Counted from the first letter of the stretch, positions 1 to 6,613 are shown. The stretch: 11,453 nucleotides of DNA from Collinsella aerofaciens (GCA_014846205.1 RKAY01000113.1:1-11453); one strand, 5' to 3'. Made by a program: numbers and translations. The notes: generated by a model from the sequence alone, not told the origin.

Positions 1-329
1 CTTGCGGCCTTCTCGGCAGCAAGACGGGCGCGACGCTCGGCAAAGGTCTCCTTCTTGGCGGGCGCTGCCGTCTCGGCGGCATCCTCGTCCGCATCGGAAT
101 CGTCGTCGGCAGCGGCAGCCTTCTTGGGCTTGACCGGAGCCGAAGCGGCCTCGCTTACCGGATCGATGATCTCGGACTGAACGACAGCCGTCATCTTTTC
201 CTGCGTCTCGCGGAACTGACGGATGGCACGGCCGATCGTACGGCCCATCTGTGGGAGCTTATCCGGGCCAAACAGCAAAAAGCCGAAGACCACGATGATC
301 GCGAGCTCACCCTCTCCAATACCAAACAC
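1..329 (-). CDS. tatA: TatA/TatB-family twin-arginine translocase subunit (3' end outside window)
   Basis: Membrane subunit of the twin-arginine pathway, which exports folded proteins across the cytoplasmic membrane. The first 109 codons are in the window; the C-terminus lies beyond position 1. Start is GTG at 329-327, chosen because a GGAGG box (335-339) sits 5 nt upstream; the ATG at 333-331 is in another frame and stops after eight codons. Residues about 8-20 form one short membrane helix, followed by the hinge F20-G21-P-D-K-L-P and an amphipathic helix (about 24-45, GRTIGRAIRQF) typical of TatA. The tail alternates Lys/Ala with an acidic run near residues 75-86. Glu8 before the helix is TatB-like, while the FG hinge and amphipathic helix look TatA-like, so the A/B assignment is uncertain. 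No tatC is visible. The gene lies 154 bp downstream of the STAS gene and probably has its own promoter. Confidence 0.85.
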   Translation of the reverse strand, partial: MFGIGEGELAIIVVFGFLLFGPDKLPQMGRTIGRAIRQFRETQEKMTAVVQSEIIDPVSEAASAPVKPKKAAAADDDSDADEDAAETAAPAKKETFAERRARLAAEKAA

Positions 330-341
330 ACATACCTCCAA

Positions 342-361
342 GGCTCGATGTGAGTCGAGCC
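342..361 (-). promoter_or_regulatory. Hairpin directly upstream of the tatA ribosome binding site
   Basis: A perfect 7-bp stem (GGCTCGA / TCGAGCC) with a 6-nt loop ends 2 nt before the GGAGG box at 335-339. There is no T-tract, so it is not a terminator. It could stabilise the 5' end of the mRNA or tune ribosome access; this is inference. Confidence 0.4.
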
Positions 362-404
362 CGCACCGCGCCATTCGGCCGGAACTCGTCTATTCATTCG
401 GTCA

Positions 405-410
405 AGTATA
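405..410 (-). promoter_or_regulatory. Candidate -10 box for the tat gene
   Basis: On the minus strand the hexamer reads TATACT (5 of 6 matches to TATAAT), about 75 nt upstream of the GTG start. No convincing -35 box lies at the right spacing. The same CTATACTT string occurs upstream of the aminotransferase gene. Confidence 0.3.
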
Positions 411-483
411 GCGCCCGGACGCCAAAACATCCGAGCGCATCACAAACATATGCCAAACGGCACGGCCCTTTTTGGGGCAGGGC

Positions 484-798
484 TTATGCCGCCGTGATCG
501 AAATCTCCTGGTCGACGCCCAGCAGCTGTACCACGCGCATTACCTGAGGCTGCACGTTGACGCAGCTAAAACGCTTGCCGTGGTCGTCCGCATGATGCGC
601 GGCACCCACGAGCACGCCAATACCCGTGGAGTCGATGTAGCTCACCTGGGCAAAGTCGAGCTCGACGGCCTCGGTGGGCTGCTCAAGCGCCAGATCGATG
701 GCATTGCGCAGGCTATCGGCATTAGAAATATCAATCTCGCCGGTCACCTTAATGGTGTAGAGCTCCGGCGTGGGGTTGGTGGAAATACCCAAATCCAT
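484..798 (-). CDS. STAS-domain protein, anti-sigma factor antagonist family
   Basis: A 104-residue single STAS domain of the SpoIIAA/RsbV type. Family members are switched by phosphorylation of a conserved serine and, when unphosphorylated, bind an anti-sigma kinase and free its sigma factor. The diagnostic motif DSTGIG is at residues 56-61, so Ser57 is the expected phospho-site. The N-terminal strand region (YTIKVTGEIDISNADSLRNAI, residues 14-34) also fits the fold. There is no membrane segment. The start ATG (798-796) follows an AGGAG box about 8 nt upstream; the stop is TAA. It lies 42 bp downstream of the aminotransferase gene on the same strand, so co-transcription is likely. No RsbW/SpoIIAB-like kinase, sigma factor or phosphatase gene is in the window, so its partner is unknown. 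A role in another STAS-based switch is possible. Confidence 0.85.
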   Translation of the reverse strand: MDLGISTNPTPELYTIKVTGEIDISNADSLRNAIDLALEQPTEAVELDFAQVSYIDSTGIGVLVGAAHHADDHGKRFSCVNVQPQVMRVVQLLGVDQEISITAA

Positions 799-840
799 GT
801 ATACGCTCCTTTGTGTATCGAGGGTGCGGAATTGCGCGTA

Positions 841-2145
841 TTAGGCGCGCTCGGCGCGCGCGAGCTCGGCAGCGACCAGCTTCACAGCCAGCACCAGAAC
901 ATCGAGCGCGGCCTCCAGGTCCTCGACCGTGGGATAGCTCGGCGCGATGCGGATGTTGGTGTCGCGCGGATCCTTGCCATAAGGCCAGGTGGCACCAGCC
1001 GGCGTGAGCTTGACGCCCAGGTCGGCACAAAGCGCGGCGACCTTCTGGGCCGAACCCTCGGGGCCATCGAAACTCACAAAGTAGCCGCCGCGAGGATGCG
1101 TCCAGGTAGCGCAGCCCGTCTCGCCCAGGCCCTCGGTGAGTTTGCGCTCAACCGCCTCAAAGCGCGGGCGCAAAAACTCCGCATGCTTCTTCATGTGTTC
1201 CTTGACCGCCTCGATAGTGGCAAGGAAACGCACGTGACGCAGCTGGTTGAGCTTGTCGGCACTGATCAGACCGGCCTTCAGACGCTTGGAGAACTCGGCA
1301 ATTACCGCGGGGCTCGCGCCGATAAAGCCGATACCGGCGCCCGGGAAGGTGATCTTGGACGTCGAGGCAAAGGCCACCACGCGGTCCTCGGTGCCCGCCG
1401 CGCGGGCGAGGTCAAAGATGTTGGCGAGCTCGTCGGTCTCGTCGTACAGGTCGTGTACGCAGTAGGCGTTGTCCCAGAAGATGCGGAAATCGGGCGCGGC
1501 CGTGGGCATCTCGACCAGGCGACGCACGGTGTCCTCGCTAAAGGTGATGCCCGTGGGGTTGGAATACTTGGGCACGCACCAGATACCCTTGATGGAATCA
1601 TCGGCAGCAACGAGGCGCTCGATCTCGTCCATATCGGGGCCGTTGTCGGTCATCGCGACGGGAACATTCTCGATGCCCAAGTCGGCGGTGATGCCAAAGT
1701 GACGGTCGTAGCCGGGGACGGGGCACAGGAACTTGACCTTCTTGCCGTCGTGCGCGGCCTCGTAGGCATCCCAGGGCTCGCTGCCGCACGAGCCGCAGCG
1801 CCAGAACATGCCGGCGATGTCATGCTCGATCAGGAGGCTCGACGAGCCCAGCACGAGCGTCTGCTCGGCGGGGCAGCCCAGGAACTCCCCTGCCAGCTTG
1901 CGTGCCGAGGGAATGCCCTCAAAGCAGCCATAGTTGGAGCAGTCGACGTTGCCGTCGTGCAGGTCGGCATCGGCATTGAGGATATCGAGCATGGGGCGAG
2001 AGATGTCCACCTGGGCGGGCGACGGCTTGCCGCGGGCCATGTCGAGCGCCAGGCCCTTGGCCTTGACCTCGGCAACCTCGGCTTTGAGCGCCTCGATGGC
2101 GGCATCGAGTTCGGTGGTTTCCATCTTCTGGTAGATCGTCTGCAT
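841..2145 (-). CDS. PLP-dependent aspartate aminotransferase, MocR-type subgroup (class I fold)
   Basis: A 434-residue fold-type I aminotransferase. It resembles the subgroup once named Aminotran_MocR and now linked to aspartate aminotransferases of actinobacteria, which interconvert aspartate/2-oxoglutarate and oxaloacetate/glutamate in the cytosol. Visible motifs are RGKPSP (38-43), SNYG (70-73), SNPTG (195-199), DNAY (225-228; D225 for the pyridine nitrogen of PLP), STSK (261-264; K264 the Schiff-base lysine) and NIRIAPS (397-403; R399 for the substrate carboxylate). All key residues are present and the length is normal for this subgroup. The ATG at 2145 has a weak AAAGG box about 10 nt upstream; an alternative in-frame ATG (codon 8, 2124) has an even poorer site. 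It is the first gene of a likely two-gene unit with the STAS gene and is divergent from the 84-codon gene. Substrate specificity is inferred from family, not shown. Confidence 0.88.
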   Translation of the reverse strand: MQTIYQKMETTELDAAIEALKAEVAEVKAKGLALDMARGKPSPAQVDISRPMLDILNADADLHDGNVDCSNYGCFEGIPSARKLAGEFLGCPAEQTLVLGSSSLLIEHDIAGMFWRCGSCGSEPWDAYEAAHDGKKVKFLCPVPGYDRHFGITADLGIENVPVAMTDNGPDMDEIERLVAADDSIKGIWCVPKYSNPTGITFSEDTVRRLVEMPTAAPDFRIFWDNAYCVHDLYDETDELANIFDLARAAGTEDRVVAFASTSKITFPGAGIGFIGASPAVIAEFSKRLKAGLISADKLNQLRHVRFLATIEAVKEHMKKHAEFLRPRFEAVERKLTEGLGETGCATWTHPRGGYFVSFDGPEGSAQKVAALCADLGVKLTPAGATWPYGKDPRDTNIRIAPSYPTVEDLEAALDVLVLAVKLVAAELARAERA

Positions 2146-2186
2146 GGGTGCGACCTTTCACGAAGCGGTACGTTGCAGTTCGTCTA

Positions 2187-2192
2187 AGTATA
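2187..2192 (-). promoter_or_regulatory. Candidate -10 box for the aminotransferase gene
   Basis: On the minus strand the hexamer reads TATACT within CTATACTT, about 42 nt upstream of the ATG. A recognisable -35 box is lacking. It lies in the 149-bp divergent region shared with the 84-codon plus-strand gene, for which no clear promoter was found. Confidence 0.35.
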
Positions 2193-2294
2193 GACCGCCA
2201 CCGCCGCAACGGTATGAAGCCGTGATAGATTAAGTTCATCGCAATGAATTACGAACCGCCGCGCATGCCGGCGTGGGGCGCCCGAGGAGGCACT

Positions 2295-2549
2295 ATGGAA
2301 TACGGATCGATCCAGGCCGAGGAATTCGGCGACCTGCAGCGCCTGGTCGACGGACTGTTTTACGATCGCCACGCCATCGACCGCTTGGACCTGATTGTGC
2401 AGGCCGAAATCTTGGACTTGGCGCCCGACCTCATGGAGATCGTGAACCTTTTGCCGCCCGGCTATTACGATCGTCAGTCCCTGTGCGACCAGCTCAACTC
2501 GGCCTTGGCGGCCCACGGCTGGGGCGCCGTCTACGGCACCGTGGAATAA
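2295..2549 (+). CDS. Small protein of unknown function (84 aa)
   Basis: I do not recognise this protein. The ATG at 2295 is chosen over an in-frame ATG at 2244 because a strong GAGGAGG box (2284-2290) sits 4 nt upstream of it, while nothing similar precedes 2244. The product is acidic and probably mostly helical, with a Leu/Ile/Asp-rich middle (about residues 25-55) and a Pro-Pro-Gly-Tyr-Tyr turn at about 54-58. It has no membrane segment, signal peptide or Cys/His cluster. Codon use is GC-rich like the neighbours, which supports a real gene. It is divergent from the aminotransferase gene. The nearest downstream plus-strand terminator is about 240 bp past its stop. Confidence 0.7.
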   Translation: MEYGSIQAEEFGDLQRLVDGLFYDRHAIDRLDLIVQAEILDLAPDLMEIVNLLPPGYYDRQSLCDQLNSALAAHGWGAVYGTVE

Positions 2550-2921
2550 GCCTCGAGGCCGACGATTTGGCCCGCTTTCCGACCCTGGCGAGGCTTGTTT
2601 TAGGGCTTGTGGCCAAAAAAGGGCAAATATGAGTACTGTTACCTTTTTAGTAGCAGCGATTAGGCCCCAAATCGGCGTTTTTGCGCCTGGATTTTCTTTC
2701 CGAGCAGTAGCTATCGCCAAATTGGAGTCAAGCGATTACTCGTTAACATACAGATAACATGATTGTGTTCATTATTTTCCACACCTAAAATGAAACGCCG
2801 TTTGTGACAGTACTCACAAACGGCGTTTTTTGACCACTGGCGTGTCTGGCAGGCGGCAAGTACCGCCCGAATCCGCATTTTGAACGCGCCCGAATCGGTT
2901 CTGGAGCCGGTTTTCGCGCTC
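2550..2921. other. Intergenic block between converging genes; candidate small ORF and inverted motif
   Basis: This 372-bp stretch holds no gene I would call with confidence and is clearly AT-richer than its flanks between about 2610 and 2800. It contains a 42-codon frame on the plus strand (ATG 2629 to TAA 2757, beginning MSTVTFLVAA) with only a weak AGGG upstream, so it is doubtful as a gene. A 14-nt motif at 2629-2642 recurs in inverted orientation (12 of 14 matches) at 2804-2817, inside the strong terminator hairpin at 2793-2831. The rest, 2832-2921, shows nothing distinctive. Confidence 0.5.
2793..2831 (+). terminator. Strong intrinsic terminator, probably bidirectional
   Basis: A perfect 15-bp stem (2793-2807 with 2814-2828) closes a 6-nt loop CAGTAC and is followed on the plus strand by six T residues (2826-2831). 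Read on the minus strand the stem is followed by TTTCATTTT, so it can also end the nhaA transcript, whose stop is about 94 nt upstream on that strand. It therefore separates the converging 84-codon gene and nhaA. Confidence 0.9.
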
Positions 2922-4280
2922 TTACTCGTCTTTGGGCGCGGGATGTTTGCAGATCACGCTCATGTAGATCATGCCGAGCACGGCAGCGGTGACCGAACCG
3001 GCAAGAATAGCGGCCTTGGCAGCCAGGACCTCGAACTGGGCCGTCGGGAAGGCGAGGCCGCTGATGAGGATCGACATGGTAAAGCCGATGCCGCCCAGAA
3101 TGCCCACGCCGGCGATCATGTGCCAGTTGACGTTGCGCGGCAACTGGCAAGCCTTGAGCTTAACCAGGGCGAACGTCATGCCAAAGATGCCGATCGGCTT
3201 GCCCAGCAGCATGCCAAAGTACACGCCGAGCGTCACCGGGTCGGTGAGCAGCGTACTCATGTCCACGCCCACCAGGCGAACCTGCGCGTTGACAAACGCA
3301 AAGATCGGCAGGATCACAAAGTTGACCGGCGTGGAGATCAGGCGCTCCATGCGGATGAGCGGCGGGGTCACGCGATGCATGACGCGCTCGACCTTGGTAG
3401 TCGAGACGGTAAAGTCGTGCTGGCCCAGGATGTGTGCCTCGTCGTCGTAGCGGTCGTCGAGCAGTGGCAGGCATTCGCCCAGCCAATCGGTAAGGCTATC
3501 GAGCTTAACGCCGCACTTGGCCGGAATAGTAAAGGCCAGGATAACGCCGGCGAGCGTGGCGTGCACGCCGCTCTTGAACATGCAGAACCACAGCAGCAGG
3601 CCCAGCACCGAGTACGGGGCAAGGCGGTAGTGCTGCGTCTTGTTGAGCCACACGAGCGCGCAAGTCACAAGCGCGGCGATGCCCAACCAAAACGGATTGG
3701 GGCTCTGACCGTAGAAGATGGCGATGGCGGCGATAGAGATCAGGTCGTCGGCGATGGCGAGCGTCGAGAAGAACACGCGCACGCCGTTGGGCACGCGGTT
3801 GCCCAAAAGCGACAGCACACCCAGCGCAAAGGCAATATCGGTGGCCATGGGGATAGCCCAACCGTTGCGGGCGCCGGCATGGTTAAAGATGAGGTAGATG
3901 CACGCGGGAACGACGACGCCACCCACGGCCGCCAACATGGGAAGCATGGCCTGACGCGGGTTCTTGAGCTCGCCGACTGTCATCTCGTACTTAAGCTCAA
4001 TGCCCACGAGCAAAAAGAAGATCGCCATGAGGAAGTCGTTGACGAAAAGCTCGACGGTGAGGCCAGCCGTCAAATGCCCCAAGCCCACATACAGCGGAGT
4101 CTCCAAAAAGTGATGGATGGCCTCGTAGGCATCGGAATTGGCGCAAATAACGGCGGCGATGGCGGCGAAGACCATGACGGCGGCGGAAATCGTGCCGTTC
4201 TCGGCGATGCGCTCCCAGATGTCGTGACGTTCAAAGCGCTTGCGCTCACGAACGTTGAACAGCTGCTCAGTTGCTGCCAT
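2922..4280 (-). CDS. nhaA: Na+/H+ antiporter NhaA
   Basis: A 452-residue inner-membrane antiporter that exports Na+ (or Li+) in exchange for protons and so controls internal pH and salt. The NhaA fold is visible as about 11-12 hydrophobic helices. Signature residues are in place: D148 in ATDIAFALG (E. coli D133), the pair D178-D179 in LAIADDL (E. coli D163-D164, ion-binding site) and K361 in LLGKPIGI (E. coli K300). The GIGFTMSI segment (397-404) is also typical. It is longer than E. coli NhaA (388 aa), mainly through a charged N-terminus and a hydrophilic loop at about 253-305. The ATG at 4280 follows AAAGGAG (4288-4294) by 6-7 nt. ppaC lies upstream on the same strand but ends at its own terminator, so nhaA must start its own transcript, and its leader contains an attenuator-like structure. 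Confidence in family is high; exact ion preference is inferred. Confidence 0.96.
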   Translation of the reverse strand: MAATEQLFNVRERKRFERHDIWERIAENGTISAAVMVFAAIAAVICANSDAYEAIHHFLETPLYVGLGHLTAGLTVELFVNDFLMAIFFLLVGIELKYEMTVGELKNPRQAMLPMLAAVGGVVVPACIYLIFNHAGARNGWAIPMATDIAFALGVLSLLGNRVPNGVRVFFSTLAIADDLISIAAIAIFYGQSPNPFWLGIAALVTCALVWLNKTQHYRLAPYSVLGLLLWFCMFKSGVHATLAGVILAFTIPAKCGVKLDSLTDWLGECLPLLDDRYDDEAHILGQHDFTVSTTKVERVMHRVTPPLIRMERLISTPVNFVILPIFAFVNAQVRLVGVDMSTLLTDPVTLGVYFGMLLGKPIGIFGMTFALVKLKACQLPRNVNWHMIAGVGILGGIGFTMSILISGLAFPTAQFEVLAAKAAILAGSVTAAVLGMIYMSVICKHPAPKDE

Positions 4281-4294
4281 GGGCGGCTCCTTTC

Positions 4295-4310
4295 ACGGGA
4301 AGGCTCCCGT
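4295..4310 (-). promoter_or_regulatory. Hairpin abutting the nhaA ribosome binding site
   Basis: A perfect 6-bp stem (ACGGGA / TCCCGT) with a 4-nt loop lies immediately 5' of the AAAGGAG box (4288-4294). It is the last structure in the nhaA leader after the leader terminator and could affect translation initiation; that is inference. Confidence 0.4.
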
Positions 4311-4313
4311 CTT

Positions 4314-4349
4314 AAAAAAGCACGGCCCGCCCAGATGGCGGCGCCGCGC
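4314..4349 (-). terminator. Intrinsic terminator inside the nhaA leader (attenuator-like)
   Basis: Read on the minus strand: GCGCGGC, one unpaired G, CCGCC, a 5-nt loop, GGCGG, GCCGTGC, then TTTTTT (4314-4319). This gives 12 base pairs including one G-U, directly followed by six T residues. It lies about 20 nt upstream of the nhaA ribosome binding site. ppaC already has its own terminator 140 nt further upstream, and no promoter fits between this hairpin and the start codon. nhaA transcription must therefore pass through it, which suggests conditional read-through. Confidence 0.7.
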
Positions 4350-4489
4350 TCTAACGTATTACGCTTGCATCTAGCCTACCCTGCGCGACAAGCGCGCGAG
4401 CGCGGCCGAAAAGCGGAACCACAGGTTGAACATTATTTGCTCAACGGCACGGGAGCCCCCTGTCCAAGAGACGACGCGGCGCCATGCAC
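4350..4489 (-). promoter_or_regulatory. nhaA leader region with candidate aptamer and antiterminator
   Basis: This 140-bp stretch between the ppaC terminator and the leader terminator should contain the nhaA promoter and the 5' part of its leader; I could not place a convincing promoter. A 9-nt segment at 4398-4406 (GCCGCGCTC on the minus strand) is exactly complementary to 4343-4351, the 5' arm of the terminator, so pairing would disrupt it. Further upstream, ACAG/CTGT (4460-4463 with 4421-4424) encloses GTTGA/TCAAC (4441-4445 with 4425-4429) and a small GGG/CCC hairpin, which could form a three-way junction. Li+-sensing riboswitches (nhaA-I and nhaA-II motifs) are known upstream of nhaA genes; whether this belongs to them cannot be judged by eye. 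Confidence 0.45.
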
Positions 4490-4529
4490 AAAAAACGACC
4501 GGAGCGCGGGGCGTCCGCGATCCGGTCGT
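4490..4529 (-). terminator. Intrinsic terminator of ppaC
   Basis: On the minus strand, ACGACCGGA and TCCGGTCGT form a 9-bp stem that continues past one mismatch into CGCGG/CCGCG around a 5-nt loop, and it is followed by a run of T residues (4490-4495). It begins about 20 nt after the ppaC stop codon, and it separates ppaC from nhaA. Confidence 0.92.
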
Positions 4530-4548
4530 GGCGTTTGGTCAACTAAAC

Positions 4549-5472
4549 CTAGCAGGCGGCCATGATGGGGGCAGCGACCTGCTTCTTGCGGGAGAGGACG
4601 CCCGGCATCCAGACGCCGTCGTGCTCGTCAGCAATGCCCAGGCCCTTCTGAGCGGCCTCGGTCTCGCCCTCGAGCAGGACCTGCGAGCCCTCCTCCATGA
4701 TGTCGGTGATGCACAGGACAATGCCGTCGGCATCCTTCTCGGCGGCATAGGCGCGCATGGCCTCGCGGATCTCGTCGATCATGCCAAGCGCACGGCTCTT
4801 ATCGACGGTCTCGTACTGGCCGATGAGCAGCTTCTTGCCGGCGGGCTCGAACATCTTGATGTCGTTGCCGACCATCTCGGCTGCGGTGAAGGAGCCGGAC
4901 GGACGGGTAAGGAAGACCTCCATGCCAAACTTGACCGGATCGACACCCACCTGCTCGCCGAGCTTGGCGGCGACGGCGCGGTCGACATCGGTGGTGGTGG
5001 GGCTCTTGAGCATGAGCGTATCGGTCATCATGGCCGAGAGCAGCAGCTTGGCCTGGACGTCGGAAAGCTCAACGCCGAGCACGCCGGCGAGCTTGGTGAC
5101 GATGGTGCAGCTGGAACCCCAGGGCAGGCAGATGTAGTGCAGCGGGCCGGCGGTCTCGAAGTCGCCGATGCGGTGATGGTCGACAACGCCAAAGACCGTG
5201 GCGTCCTTAAGACCGGCGACGGACTGGGCGGACTCGTTGTGGTCGGTGAGGACGACGAGCTGACCGGCCTCGACGGACTCGATCACGCGGGGCTCGGCGA
5301 TGCCGGCGTCGGCGAGCAGCTTGGCGGACTCGGCCGGAAGCTGGCCCAGGGCACAGGCCTCGTAGGTGTTGCCGGCATACTCAACCTGGTTGAGCAGCTG
5401 GGACAGGACGACGGCGCTCATGATGGCGTCGTTATCGGGGTTCTGGTGACCAAAGACAAGAACGTTTGCCAT
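4549..5472 (-). CDS. ppaC: Manganese-dependent inorganic pyrophosphatase (family II, DHH)
   Basis: A cytosolic enzyme that hydrolyses pyrophosphate to phosphate, pulling biosynthetic reactions forward. At 307 residues it matches the usual length of family II enzymes (about 309). The N-terminal DHH domain carries GHQNPDND (8-15) with metal ligands H9, D13 and D15; D77 in TDHNE; D98-H99-H100 in the DHH motif; and D151 in MMTDT. The C-terminal DHHA2 domain carries SRKKQ (294-298), the substrate-binding loop. No CBS or DRTGG regulatory insertion is present, so this is the simple form. The ATG at 5472 follows GGAGG (5479-5483) by 6 nt. It lies 133 bp downstream of the ROK kinase gene on the same strand without an obvious terminator between them, so partial read-through is possible. 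A strong terminator follows it. Confidence 0.96.
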   Translation of the reverse strand: MANVLVFGHQNPDNDAIMSAVVLSQLLNQVEYAGNTYEACALGQLPAESAKLLADAGIAEPRVIESVEAGQLVVLTDHNESAQSVAGLKDATVFGVVDHHRIGDFETAGPLHYICLPWGSSCTIVTKLAGVLGVELSDVQAKLLLSAMMTDTLMLKSPTTTDVDRAVAAKLGEQVGVDPVKFGMEVFLTRPSGSFTAAEMVGNDIKMFEPAGKKLLIGQYETVDKSRALGMIDEIREAMRAYAAEKDADGIVLCITDIMEEGSQVLLEGETEAAQKGLGIADEHDGVWMPGVLSRKKQVAAPIMAAC

Positions 5473-5509
5473 GGATATCCTCCACTTGATATGTGTACTT
5501 GGACGTAGC

Positions 5510-5516
5510 TATGGTA
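5510..5516 (-). promoter_or_regulatory. Candidate -10 box for ppaC
   Basis: The minus strand reads TACCATA (TACCAT matches 4 of 6 of the -10 consensus), about 40 nt upstream of the ATG. The same heptamer is found at a similar distance (about 36 nt) upstream of the ROK kinase gene. No good -35 box is visible. Confidence 0.25.
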
Positions 5517-5605
5517 TCACGCTGGCGCCGAGCCTTCTGAGACGGAAGGGCCGCGGCACAATTTGGGGCAAGTGTTGGGACGAAGTCTGCCCTCCCTTGC
5601 ACCAG

Positions 5606-6559
5606 CTATTTACCGGCGGCGCGCAGGGCTACGTAGGCGGCACCGATGATGCCGGCGTCGTTGCCGAGCGAGGCAACCTTAATGGGCGTCTCGCGCGAGG
5701 CAGAAAGCGCGTAGCGCTGGAAGTACTCGCGAGCCTTGTCGAGGTAGACATCGGCCGAGGCGGAGGCGCCGCCGCCGATGAGGAACATCTCGGGATCGAC
5801 CACGTTGGCAATAAGCGCCAGTGCGCGACCGAGATAGTCGGCCATGGTATCGGCCGCGGCCAGCGCAAGCTTGTCGCCCTCGCGGCATGCCTGGAACACG
5901 TCCTTGGAATCTGAGGGGCCGGTGAGCTCGATGGGCTCGACGCCCGCTTTCTTGCACTCGGCAAGGTAATTGCTCACCACGCCGGTGGCGCTGGAATACT
6001 GCTCCAGGTGGCCATGGCCGCCGCAGCCGCAGGTGCGCTCCTCTTCGGGGTTCAGGCACATGTGGCCAATCTCGCCGCCGGCGCCCACAACGCCCGACAC
6101 CACGTCGCCGTTAACGATAACGCCGCCGCCCACGCCGGTACCGATGGTGACCATCACCACATTCTGCACGCCCTTGGCAGAGCCGAGCCAGGCCTCGCCC
6201 ATGGCAGCGGCGTTGGCATCGTTCTCGTACTTAACGACCGCGTCGGGGCAGTGCTCCTGAATGGCGACTCTCAGCTCGGGCAGGTTAATGGCAATGTTGG
6301 CCTTGACCTTGGCATCGCCCGATGCCGGGATGGGGCACGGAATGGCCAGACCAATGCCCGCCACAAAGGCACGCGGAATCTGAGCCTTGGCGACCACCTG
6401 GTCGATAGCCTCGGTCACCGCGGCAAAGCCCGCGGCGTCAACGATAGGAGGCGTAGGCACGCTGGCCTTGGCCAGCAGGTTACCGTCCTCGTCGAACAGG
6501 CCCTCCTTAACTGAAGTGCCGCCGACGTCGATGCCGATGTAGTACTGCTTAGGTTCCAT
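5606..6559 (-). CDS. ROK-family sugar kinase, glucokinase-like
   Basis: A 317-residue cytosolic kinase that most likely phosphorylates glucose (possibly mannose) with ATP. Motifs in order: phosphate-binding DVGGTSVK (11-18), catalytic D114 in ENDANAA (112-118), IGTGVGGG (139-146), and the ROK signature GGEIGH (161-166) followed by CGCGGHGHLEQ (177-187). In most ROK proteins the zinc motif is CxCGxxGCxE; here the third cysteine is His184. H166, C177 and C179 are kept, so zinc binding through His is plausible. The start at 6559 is chosen because AAAGGTGG precedes it by 6 nt; in-frame ATGs further upstream (6586, 6625) lack such a site. There is no N-terminal helix-turn-helix, so it is a kinase and not a ROK repressor. 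It is divergent from gntR-manA. The exact substrate is inferred. Confidence 0.9.
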   Translation of the reverse strand: MEPKQYYIGIDVGGTSVKEGLFDEDGNLLAKASVPTPPIVDAAGFAAVTEAIDQVVAKAQIPRAFVAGIGLAIPCPIPASGDAKVKANIAINLPELRVAIQEHCPDAVVKYENDANAAAMGEAWLGSAKGVQNVVMVTIGTGVGGGVIVNGDVVSGVVGAGGEIGHMCLNPEEERTCGCGGHGHLEQYSSATGVVSNYLAECKKAGVEPIELTGPSDSKDVFQACREGDKLALAAADTMADYLGRALALIANVVDPEMFLIGGGASASADVYLDKAREYFQRYALSASRETPIKVASLGNDAGIIGAAYVALRAAGK

Positions 6560-6592
6560 GGGAGCCCACCTTTCTCGTTTAAACATTGCCTG

Positions 6593-6599
6593 TATGGTA
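6593..6599 (-). promoter_or_regulatory. Candidate -10 box for the ROK kinase gene
   Basis: TACCATA on the minus strand, about 36 nt upstream of the ATG at 6559. At 17-bp spacing the -35 position (6617-6622, GTAGGT) is poor and falls inside the inverted repeat at 6614-6654, so an activator or repressor there could control the gene. Confidence 0.25.
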
Positions 6600-6613
6600 C
6601 CGCTCCCAAGGCA

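Noticed and set aside
440..483. Terminator after the STAS gene
   Set aside because: The GCCCC/AAAAA/GGGC region gives only a few base pairs, and the downstream T-tract is missing.
472..2187. Long plus-strand open frame (571 codons) opposite the aminotransferase and STAS genes
   Set aside because: It is the antisense shadow of two well-supported genes in GC-rich DNA; it has no ribosome binding site and its translation resembles no protein family.
2244..2294. Upstream ATG at 2244 as the start of the 84-codon gene
   Set aside because: No ribosome binding site precedes it, whereas GAGGAGG stands 4 nt before the ATG at 2295.
2629..2757. 42-codon plus-strand frame (MSTVTFLVAA...) as a gene
   Set aside because: Only a weak AGGG precedes it, and it overlaps an inverted motif; kept as a point to test, not called as a gene.
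2880..4565. Long plus-strand open frame (561 codons) opposite nhaA
   Set aside because: Antisense shadow of nhaA, whose family motifs are intact; the translation is His/Asp/Arg-rich low-quality sequence.
4426..5508. Plus-strand open frame (360 codons) opposite ppaC
   Set aside because: Antisense shadow; ppaC has all catalytic residues, and the opposite frame shows no motif.
5530..5546. Hairpin between the ROK kinase gene and ppaC as a terminator
   Set aside because: Only a 5-bp stem (CCTTC/GAAGG) and no T-tract in either direction.
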